The notes under the pieces are model-generated. The model was not told the DNA's origin. It was given only the letters and a program-made list of their open reading frames with translations, and did not search any database. The translations under genes were made by a program, and so were the position numbers. 5,197 bases of DNA from Lachnospiraceae bacterium. Its GTDB lineage: Bacteria; Bacillota_A; Clostridia; Lachnospirales; Lachnospiraceae. This document shows positions 1 to 4,522 of this stretch, in pieces (position 1 is the stretch's first letter; each line of letters begins with the position of its first letter). The DNA is taken from NCBI GenBank assembly GCA_017958935.1, contig JAGDBR010000194.1:1-5197 (forward strand), in the 5' to 3' direction.

Positions 1-1556
1 AGCAGGCGCGTCGCGTGCTGGACCGCGTCGTCGGGTACGAGCTGTCGCCGATCCTCGGGAAGAAGGTGAAGGGCAAACTTTCCGCGGGCCGCGTGCAGTC
101 GGCCGTGCTGTCGATGGTGGCGGCACGCGAGAAAGAGATCAACGCATTCGTCCCCGAAGAATACTGGTCGCTGACCGCAAGCCTTGAAGGTAAAGGCGGC
201 AGGACGGTCTCGGCGGAGTTCTTCGGCAGGAAGGACCGCCGGGTGACGGTGGCTTCCGGCGAACAGGCGGAAGCGATCGAGAAGACCGTGCTGGACCAGC
301 CGTTCACGCTGACGAAGCTGCAGAAGTCGACGCGTGCCAAGATGCCGCCGCTCCCGTTCACGACCTCCACGCTCCAGCAGGAAGCGTCGATCAAGCTGAA
401 CTTTTCGACGAGCAAGACGATGCGGACCGCGCAGGCGCTGTATGAGGGCGTCAAGGTGACGGGACGCGGAACGGTCGGCCTGATCACGTACCTGCGTACG
501 GATTCGACGCGGATCGCCGAAGAGGCGGACCGGGCGTGCAAGGCGTTCGTCGCCGCGCAGTACGGCGAAGGCCATGTCGGCAGCGGGACCGTGAAGAACG
601 GGAACAGCGCGCAGGACGCGCATGAAGCGATCCGCCCGGCGGACGTTTCGCTGACGCCCGACATGCTGAAGGGCGATCTTTCGCGCGACGAACTCAGGCT
701 CTATTCCCTGATCTGGAAGCGGTTCGTTTCGTCCCGCATGAAGCCGGCCGTCTTCGATACGGCTTCGGCCCAGTTCGACTGCGGCGAGTACCGTTTCAGC
801 ACGGTCACGTCGAAGCTTGCGTTCCCGGGCTATATGCTGGTCTACGGCAACGACGAGGAAAAGGTCTCCGGCGACCAGGGCATCCTGGAGCTGCAGGAAG
901 GCGAAGTCCTGACGTGCGGATCGCTCGGCAAGGAGCAGCATTTCACGAAGCCGCCCGCGCATTACACGGAAGCGACGCTCGTCCACGCGATGGAAGAGGC
1001 GGGCCTCGGCCGGCCGTCCACTTACGCGCCGACGATCACGAACATCCTGGGCCGCCATTACATCGCGAAAGAAGGACGGAACCTGTTCCTGACGGAGCTC
1101 GGCGACGCGGTCAACACGATGCTCGAGGGCTCGTTCCCCGACATCGTGGACGTCGGATTCACGGCGGCGATGGAGCAGAAGCTCGACGAAGTCGCCGAAG
1201 GCAAGGAAGACTGGCACCGGATGATGAAGGAGTTCTACCCGAACTTCTCCAAGGAGATCGAGAAGGCCGAGAAGGAACTGCAGCACGTGAAGGTCGCCGA
1301 CGAGGTCTCGGACGTCGTCTGCGACAAGTGCGGACGGATGATGGTCATCAAGTACGGACCGCACGGCAGGTTCCTGGCGTGCCCCGGCTTCCCGGAATGC
1401 CGCAACACGAAGCCTTTCGTCGAAAAGGCGGGCATCCCTTGCCCGACCTGCGGCAAGGACCTCGTGATCCGGCGGACGAAGCAGGGCAGACGGTTCTACG
1501 CCTGCGAGGACGCGGAATGCGGTTTCATGTCCTGGACGAAGCCGAAGGAAAAATAA
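1..1556 (+). CDS. topA: DNA topoisomerase I, type IA (5'-truncated by window edge)
   Basis: Relaxes negatively supercoiled DNA by transient single-strand cleavage through a 5'-phosphotyrosine. The reading frame is open from base 3 (QARRVLDRVVGYELSP), which matches the region just after the TOPRIM domain of bacterial TopA. The true start and the TOPRIM metal-binding acidic residues therefore lie upstream, roughly 140-180 residues away judging by family length. The GTG at 15 is an internal Val codon. Visible motifs are SAGRVQS (conserved Arg codon at 90-92), the active-site segment GLITYLRTDST with the catalytic Tyr codon at 489-491, and the conserved HEAIRP and GLGRPSTYAPTI segments. Two C-terminal four-cysteine zinc fingers follow: Cys codons at 1320, 1329, 1380 and 1398, then at 1440, 1449, 1503 and 1518. 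Two fingers and a short basic tail fit the compact Bacillota form rather than the longer E. coli protein. The stop is TAA at 1554, and a hairpin follows 10 nt later. Identity is essentially certain; only the 5' end is missing. Confidence 0.97.
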   Translation, partial: QARRVLDRVVGYELSPILGKKVKGKLSAGRVQSAVLSMVAAREKEINAFVPEEYWSLTASLEGKGGRTVSAEFFGRKDRRVTVASGEQAEAIEKTVLDQPFTLTKLQKSTRAKMPPLPFTTSTLQQEASIKLNFSTSKTMRTAQALYEGVKVTGRGTVGLITYLRTDSTRIAEEADRACKAFVAAQYGEGHVGSGTVKNGNSAQDAHEAIRPADVSLTPDMLKGDLSRDELRLYSLIWKRFVSSRMKPAVFDTASAQFDCGEYRFSTVTSKLAFPGYMLVYGNDEEKVSGDQGILELQEGEVLTCGSLGKEQHFTKPPAHYTEATLVHAMEEAGLGRPSTYAPTITNILGRHYIAKEGRNLFLTELGDAVNTMLEGSFPDIVDVGFTAAMEQKLDEVAEGKEDWHRMMKEFYPNFSKEIEKAEKELQHVKVADEVSDVVCDKCGRMMVIKYGPHGRFLACPGFPECRNTKPFVEKAGIPCPTCGKDLVIRRTKQGRRFYACEDAECGFMSWTKPKEK

Positions 1557-1566
1557 AAGATATGCA

Positions 1567-1599
1567 GCAGGACGGCGGAAAATGCTTCCGCCGTCCTGC
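1567..1599 (+). terminator. Hairpin after topA, probable transcription end
   Basis: A perfect 14-bp inverted repeat has arms at 1567-1580 (GCAGGACGGCGGAA) and 1586-1599, with a 5-nt loop (AATGC). It lies 10 nt after the topA stop. Its strength and position suit an intrinsic terminator, but no T-run follows the right arm directly. The nearest T-rich stretch, TTTTCTT at 1614-1620, is 14 nt further on. On the opposite strand a T-rich stretch follows the stem after several bases, so weak bidirectional use is possible. It could instead be a 3'-end stabiliser or a boundary element. Confidence 0.6.
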
Positions 1600-1606
1600 C
1601 TGTGTA

Positions 1607-1620
1607 AAGAAAATTTTCTT
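1607..1620. repeat. 14-bp perfect A/T palindrome overlapping the -35 box
   Basis: AAGAAAATTTTCTT reads the same on both strands, with its centre between 1613 and 1614. Its last two bases are the first two of the TTGACA -35 box. The core AAAATTTT is an A-tract arrangement known to favour DNA curvature, and the position upstream of -35 is where an UP element would sit. It could raise promoter activity, serve as an operator, or supply the T-run for the topA hairpin. The sequence alone does not decide between these. Confidence 0.5.
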
Positions 1621-1647
1621 GACAGATCGCCCCGTTTGTACTATAAT
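1619..1647 (+). promoter_or_regulatory. Consensus sigma-70/sigma-A promoter for ylxM-ffh and downstream genes
   Basis: TTGACA at 1619-1624 and TATAAT at 1642-1647 both match consensus perfectly and are separated by the optimal 17 nt. Transcription should start near 1653-1655, giving a leader of only about 12-14 nt before the ylxM ATG, just enough for its SD-like GAGG at 1658-1661. There is no extended -10 TG. An AT-rich block lies directly upstream. No comparably good promoter is visible further downstream, so this one may drive the whole ylxM-to-trmD run. Confidence 0.9.
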
Positions 1648-1666
1648 GCGACAGGCTGAGGCAAAT

Positions 1667-1987
1667 ATGGAGCATATCGTCGAGAAAACCTTATTATTCG
1701 ATTTTTACGGAGACCTGCTGACCGATCACCGGAAGGAGATCTACGAGGCCGTCGTATTCAACGACATGTCGCTGTCGGAGGCCGCCGCGGAGTTCGATAT
1801 TTCCCGGCAGGGGATCCATGACCTGATCCGCCGCTGCGACGAGGCCATGAGCGGCTATGAAGAAAAGCTCCACATGATCTCGCGCTACACGGCGCTGAAG
1901 GAGAAACTCAGGAAGCTGTCGGGCCTTGCGCTGCCGGAAGAGGCGAGACGCCTCATCGGAAGCATGGAAGAAGACCTGGATTCCTGA
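1667..1987 (+). CDS. ylxM: YlxM-family helix-turn-helix protein, SRP-associated
   Basis: This 106-residue protein belongs to the YlxM/UPF0122 family, which in Bacillota is usually encoded immediately before ffh and has been linked to the signal recognition particle. The N-terminal signature LLFDFYGDLLTDHR (residues 9-22) is typical. Residues about 33-57 (MSLSEAAAEFDISRQGIHDL) form a sigma-region-4-like helix-turn-helix, followed by a charged, probably helical tail with YEEKLH at 64-69. The ATG at 1667 is chosen because it has GAGG five nt upstream and lies just after the promoter. The in-frame ATG at 1646 overlaps the -10 box and cannot be transcribed from it, and the frame is open further upstream only because it runs through topA out of phase. 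Length is usual for the family. The gap to ffh is 39 nt, so co-transcription is expected. The biochemical role of the family is only partly defined. Confidence 0.93.
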   Translation: MEHIVEKTLLFDFYGDLLTDHRKEIYEAVVFNDMSLSEAAAEFDISRQGIHDLIRRCDEAMSGYEEKLHMISRYTALKEKLRKLSGLALPEEARRLIGSMEEDLDS

Positions 1988-2013
1988 CGGGCGGACCGGC
2001 AGGGAACCGGTAC

Positions 2014-2019
2014 AGAGGA
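2014..2019 (+). promoter_or_regulatory. Ribosome binding site that fixes the TTG start of ffh
   Basis: AGAGGA at 2014-2019 is followed by a 7-nt spacer and then TTG at 2027. No ATG or GTG lies at a suitable distance in this frame, so this site supports TTG initiation. Confidence 0.8.
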
Positions 2020-2026
2020 AAACACA

Positions 2027-3379
2027 TTGGCATTTGAAAACCTTTCCGATAAATTTCAGGCGATCTTCAGGGAGCTGCGTTCACACGGACGCATCACCGA
2101 GGACGACGTCCGGAAGGCCATGCGCGAAGTGCGGATGGCGCTTCTCGAAGCCGACGTCAGCTTCAAGGTCGTCAAAAGCTTCGTCAGCAGCGTGACCGAG
2201 CGCGCGATCGGGCAGGACGTCATGAACGGCCTGAACCCGGGGCAGATGGTCATCAAGATCGTGAACGAAGAGATGATCGCGCTGATGGGCGACACGGTCT
2301 CGGAGCTTCAGCTTCGTCCGGCGAGCGACATGAGCGTCATCCTGCTGTGCGGCCTTCAGGGCGCCGGCAAGACGACGATGGCCGCGAAGCTTGCGGGGTA
2401 TCTGCGCTCGAAGGGCCGGAACCCGCTCCTGGCGGCCTGCGACGTGTACAGGCCTGCCGCGATCAAGCAGCTGCAGATCAACGGCGAAAAGCTGGGCATC
2501 CCGGTATTCGCCATGGGCGAGAACGCGGATCCCGTCGACATCGCGAAAGCCGCGGTCTCGCACGCGAAGGAAAACAAGCGGAATGTCGTGATCCTCGATA
2601 CCGCCGGCCGTCTTCACATCGACGAAGAGATGATGGATGAGCTCAAGCGGATCAAGGAGAACGTGAACGTCACGCAGACCGTCCTCGTGATCGACGCGAT
2701 GACCGGTCAAGACGCGGTGAACGTGGCCGCGAGCTTCAACGACGAGATCGGCATCGACGGCGTGATCCTGACAAAGCTGGACGGCGACACCCGCGGCGGC
2801 GCGGCGCTTTCCGTCAAGGCGGCGACCGGCTGTCCGATCCTGTTCTCGGGCGTCGGCGAGAAGCTGACGGACATCGAGCCGTTCTACCCGGACCGCATGG
2901 CGGGCCGCATCCTCGGCATGGGCGACGTGCTGAGCCTCATCGAGAAGGCCGAACAGCAGGTCGACGTCGATGAAGCGAAGGAAATGGCAAAGCGCATGCA
3001 GAAAGGGAAGTTCGACTACAACAACTTCCTTTCTCAGATGCAGCAGATGCGTTCGATGGGCGGCATCTCGGCGATCCTGAGCTCGCTTCCGGGCGGCATG
3101 GGCGCTCTCGGCGGCCGGAAAGGGCAGATGCCCGACGCGGACGCGACCGAAAAGCAGCTGACGAAGATCGAGGCGATGATCCACTCGATGACGAAGTACG
3201 AGCGCACGCATCCCGACGTGATCAACCTGCCGCGCAAGAACCGCATCGCGAAGGGCGCCGGCCTCGACATCGCCGAGGTCAACCGGATCGTGAAGCAGTT
3301 CGAACAGTCCAGGAAAATGATGAAGCAGATGACCGGCATGATGAACAACCGGCACGGACGCTTCAGGCTGCCGTTCTGA
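2027..3379 (+). CDS. ffh: Signal recognition particle GTPase Ffh (SRP54)
   Basis: The protein component of the bacterial SRP. It binds 4.5S/scRNA and hydrophobic signal sequences on nascent chains, and docks with FtsY at the membrane in a GTP-dependent way. The product has 450 residues, the normal family length. The helical N domain spans about residues 1-95 and opens with [11 protein letters not shown]. The G domain follows with G1 GLQGAGKTT (109-117), DVYRPAA (139-145), DTAGR (191-195), TKLD (249-252) and GVGEK (275-279). The insertion-box region lies between DVYRPAA and DTAGR. The methionine-rich M domain covers about 310-450 and includes the RNA-binding helix region around [16 protein letters not shown] (405-420) and a Met-rich end (MMKQMTGMM). 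Start choice: TTG at 2027, because the conserved MAFENL begins exactly there and a good SD precedes it. All catalytic motifs are intact. It follows ylxM in the usual way and is separated from rpsP by an AT-rich gap. Confidence 0.98.
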   Translation: MAFENLSDKFQAIFRELRSHGRITEDDVRKAMREVRMALLEADVSFKVVKSFVSSVTERAIGQDVMNGLNPGQMVIKIVNEEMIALMGDTVSELQLRPASDMSVILLCGLQGAGKTTMAAKLAGYLRSKGRNPLLAACDVYRPAAIKQLQINGEKLGIPVFAMGENADPVDIAKAAVSHAKENKRNVVILDTAGRLHIDEEMMDELKRIKENVNVTQTVLVIDAMTGQDAVNVAASFNDEIGIDGVILTKLDGDTRGGAALSVKAATGCPILFSGVGEKLTDIEPFYPDRMAGRILGMGDVLSLIEKAEQQVDVDEAKEMAKRMQKGKFDYNNFLSQMQQMRSMGGISAILSSLPGGMGALGGRKGQMPDADATEKQLTKIEAMIHSMTKYERTHPDVINLPRKNRIAKGAGLDIAEVNRIVKQFEQSRKMMKQMTGMMNNRHGRFRLPF

Positions 3380-3396
3380 ACGGCTTGAAACAGCGC

Positions 3397-3415
3397 ATAA
3401 AACGTCAAGTTTTAT
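3397..3415 (+). promoter_or_regulatory. Small AT-rich inverted repeat in the ffh-rpsP gap
   Basis: ATAAAAC (3397-3403) and GTTTTAT (3409-3415) form a perfect 7-bp inverted repeat around a 5-nt loop (GTCAA). The whole 83-nt gap is clearly richer in A/T than the flanking genes, as expected for a regulatory leader. The stem is weak, so it may be a partial attenuator or chance. A TTGAAA at 3385 and a TATCAT at 3413 resemble promoter boxes but are 22 nt apart, too far for a confident promoter call. Confidence 0.3.
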
Positions 3416-3435
3416 CATACAAATCACATGTTCAT

Positions 3436-3441
3436 AAGGAG
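3436..3441 (+). promoter_or_regulatory. Strong Shine-Dalgarno for rpsP, spaced for codon 3451
   Basis: AAGGAG at 3436-3441 lies 9 nt before codon 3451-3453, which is AGG, and 21 nt before the first in-frame ATG at 3463. The spacing suits initiation at 3451. A second, weaker AAGG at 3450-3453 lies 9 nt before the ATG at 3463. See the rpsP entry for the conflict this creates. Confidence 0.7.
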
Positions 3442-3462
3442 AACAAAACAAGGGCAGTAAAG

Positions 3463-3696
3463 ATGAGATTAAAGAGAATGGGCAAGAAGAAGATGCCGTT
3501 CTACCGTGTCGTGGTCGCGGATTCGCGTTCCCCGCGCGACGGCCGTTTCATTGAAGAGATCGGCACCTACGATCCGAATCAGGAGCCGTCCCTCGTGAAG
3601 ATCGACGCGGATGCAGCGAAGAAATGGCTCGCAAACGGCGCACAGCCGACGGAGACCGTGGCAAAACTGCTCAAGAGCGCCGGAATCGAAAAATGA
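3463..3696 (+). CDS. rpsP: 30S ribosomal protein S16 (start codon uncertain: ATG 3463 or AGG 3451)
   Basis: S16 binds 16S rRNA and assists 30S assembly. The product reads [15 protein letters not shown], then [19 protein letters not shown], typical of Bacillota S16, and ends at KSAGIEK. From ATG 3463 it has 77 residues, slightly short. Directly upstream and in frame are GCA GTA AAG (Ala-Val-Lys), so the sequence from 3454 reads [10 protein letters not shown]. This is the family's usual N-terminus (MAVKxRLKRMG in Bacillus), but the expected Met codon at 3451 is AGG. The best SD (3436-3441) is spaced correctly for 3451. Possible explanations are a T-to-G sequence error or mutation at 3452, unusual initiation at AGG, or a shortened protein from ATG 3463 using AAGG at 3450-3453. 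A TTG at 3385 would give an implausible 26-residue basic extension. The coordinates use the first canonical start. Product identity is certain; the start is not. khpA follows after 31 nt. Confidence 0.93.
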   Translation: MRLKRMGKKKMPFYRVVVADSRSPRDGRFIEEIGTYDPNQEPSLVKIDADAAKKWLANGAQPTETVAKLLKSAGIEK

Positions 3697-3727
3697 TCGG
3701 TACCCGGTTCTTTGAAGGAGGTACCGA
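3697..3727 (+). promoter_or_regulatory. SD-containing hairpin abutting the khpA start codon
   Basis: TCGGTACC (3697-3704) and GGTACCGA (3720-3727) form a perfect 8-bp inverted repeat with a 15-nt loop. The left arm begins right after the rpsP stop, and the right arm ends at the base before the khpA ATG. The SD core GAAGGAGG (3714-3721) has its first six bases in the loop and its last two G residues in the right arm. TTC (3708-3710) can also pair with GAA (3714-3716) inside the loop. The element fills the whole gap and could modulate khpA initiation. Function is inferred. Confidence 0.5.
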
Positions 3728-3955
3728 ATGAAAGAATTAGTTGAAACGATCGCGAAGGCATTGGTCGACGAACCCGACAAGGTCGTGGTGACGGAAGAGA
3801 CCAATGACAAGGGCACCCACATCATCCTGACGGTCGCGCAGGGCGATACCGGCAAGGTCATCGGCAAGCAGGGCAAGGTCGCGAATGCGATCCGCGCTGT
3901 GGTGAAGGCCGCCGGCGTCCGTAAGGGCATCCAGGTGATGGTGGATATCGAATGA
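3728..3955 (+). CDS. khpA: KH-domain RNA-binding protein KhpA (YlqC family)
   Basis: A 75-residue protein made of one KH domain. The family's members bind RNA and in several Gram-positive bacteria pair with KhpB (Jag/EloR) in control of cell elongation and division. The conserved pocket is DTGKVIGKQGKVANAIRAVV (residues 40-59) with the GxxG loop GKQG at 46-49. The N-terminus MKELVETIAKALVDEPDKV is also characteristic, and the length is normal for the family. The ATG at 3728 has a very strong SD (AAGGAGG at 3715-3721) with 6-nt spacing. It sits between rpsP and rimM as in Bacillus, where it is called ylqC; the ylqD gene found next in Bacillus is absent here. The partner KhpB is not in the window. 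No membrane segment or signal peptide is visible. Confidence 0.94.
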   Translation: MKELVETIAKALVDEPDKVVVTEETNDKGTHIILTVAQGDTGKVIGKQGKVANAIRAVVKAAGVRKGIQVMVDIE

Positions 3956-3970
3956 TCAGAAAAAGCAGGG

Positions 3971-3999
3971 ATAGGGAACGGCGAAGGCCTGTTCCCTAT
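3971..3999 (+). promoter_or_regulatory. 12-bp hairpin overlapping the rimM start codon
   Basis: ATAGGGAAC (3971-3979) pairs perfectly with GTTCCCTAT (3991-3999), and GGC (3980-3982) pairs with GCC (3987-3989) inside it, leaving a single bulged T at 3990 and a GAAG tetraloop (3983-3986). The last two stem bases are the first two of the ATG at 3998. The only SD-like sequence, GAAGG (3983-3987), is the tetraloop plus one base. Only a four-T run (4006-4009) follows, so it is a poor intrinsic terminator. Translational control or RNA processing between khpA and rimM is the better guess. Confidence 0.6.
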
Positions 4000-4522
4000 G
4001 AGTGCTTTTAAGACGATGGAAGATTACTTCAGGATCGGCGTCGTGACGGCGCCGCACGGTGTGCACGGGGAGATGAAGGTCTTCCCGACAACAGACGACT
4101 TAGACCGGTTCAGACAGGTGAATCCGGTCCTTTTGACGACGCCGAAAACGCGCGAAGTCCGGAAGATCGAAGGGGTCAAGTACTTCAAGGGCATGGCCAT
4201 CCTGAAGCTTTCGGGCATCGACTCGATGAACGATGCGGAGAAATACCGGAAGGCGGAGATTTGGGTCGAACGGGCCCAGCTGCCGAAGATCCCCGGCAAG
4301 TATCTGATCGCCGATCTGATCGGACTGGACGTCGTCACGGAGGACGGGACCCCTGTCGGCGTGCTCGACGACGTCCTGCAGACCGCGGCGAACGACGTTT
4401 TCGTCGTGAAGAAACCGGACGGCAGGGAGCTGCTGCTCCCGAAGATCCCGTCCTGCATCCTGAACGTGGACGAAGAGGGACGCCGGATCACGGTCTACGT
4501 GCTTCCGGGACTGGAGGACTGA
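3998..4522 (+). CDS. rimM: Ribosome maturation factor RimM
   Basis: RimM binds S19 and the 3' domain of 16S rRNA in immature 30S particles and helps late assembly. The product has 174 residues, near the usual length. The N-terminal beta-barrel domain contains FRIGVVTAPHGVHGEMKVFP (residues 11-30) and runs to about residue 95. The PRC-barrel domain follows, with LIGLDVVTEDGTPVG (107-121), QTAANDVFVV (128-137) and LLPKIPSCIL (146-155). Two starts are possible. ATG 3998 has GAAGG 10 nt upstream but lies in a hairpin. ATG 4016 gives MEDYFRIG, which fits the family's N-terminus better but has no clear SD. I used the upstream start because of its SD. Its TGA overlaps the trmD ATG by one base, indicating translational coupling with the neighbour that it also accompanies in E. 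coli and Bacillus. Confidence 0.95.
   Translation: MSAFKTMEDYFRIGVVTAPHGVHGEMKVFPTTDDLDRFRQVNPVLLTTPKTREVRKIEGVKYFKGMAILKLSGIDSMNDAEKYRKAEIWVERAQLPKIPGKYLIADLIGLDVVTEDGTPVGVLDDVLQTAANDVFVVKKPDGRELLLPKIPSCILNVDEEGRRITVYVLPGLED
4513..4517 (+). promoter_or_regulatory. Ribosome binding site of trmD inside rimM
   Basis: GGAGG at 4513-4517 lies 4 nt before the ATG at 4522, within the last codons of rimM. The spacing is short but usable. Together with the TGATG stop/start overlap at 4520-4524 it supports reinitiation or coupled translation. Confidence 0.75.

Noticed and set aside
914..1666. Plus-strand open frame running through the 3' part of topA into ylxM
   Set aside because: It is the out-of-phase frame of topA and only happens to lack a stop before ylxM. 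The homologous protein begins at 1667, with an SD and promoter just upstream.
1995..2011. 5-bp inverted repeat ACCGG/CCGGT between ylxM and ffh
   Set aside because: The stem is short with a 7-nt loop and no T-run or overlap with the SD. It is expected by chance in GC-rich sequence.
2081..3451. Long (456-codon) open frame on the minus strand across ffh
   Set aside because: It lies antisense to a fully intact Ffh. Its composition is Arg/His/Asp/Val-rich, as expected from the complement of GC-biased codons, with no recognisable domain and no SD.
3428..3460. The tiny frame's IRRTKQG matches seven residues of the second TopA zinc finger (nucleotides about 1468-1488)
   Set aside because: The codons differ at most synonymous positions, so it is not a recent duplication. 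A short Arg/Lys/Gln-rich match can arise by chance.
3385..3462. N-terminal extension of S16 from TTG 3385
   Set aside because: It would add 26 basic residues not known in S16. The TTG has no SD, and the real SD lies inside the extension.
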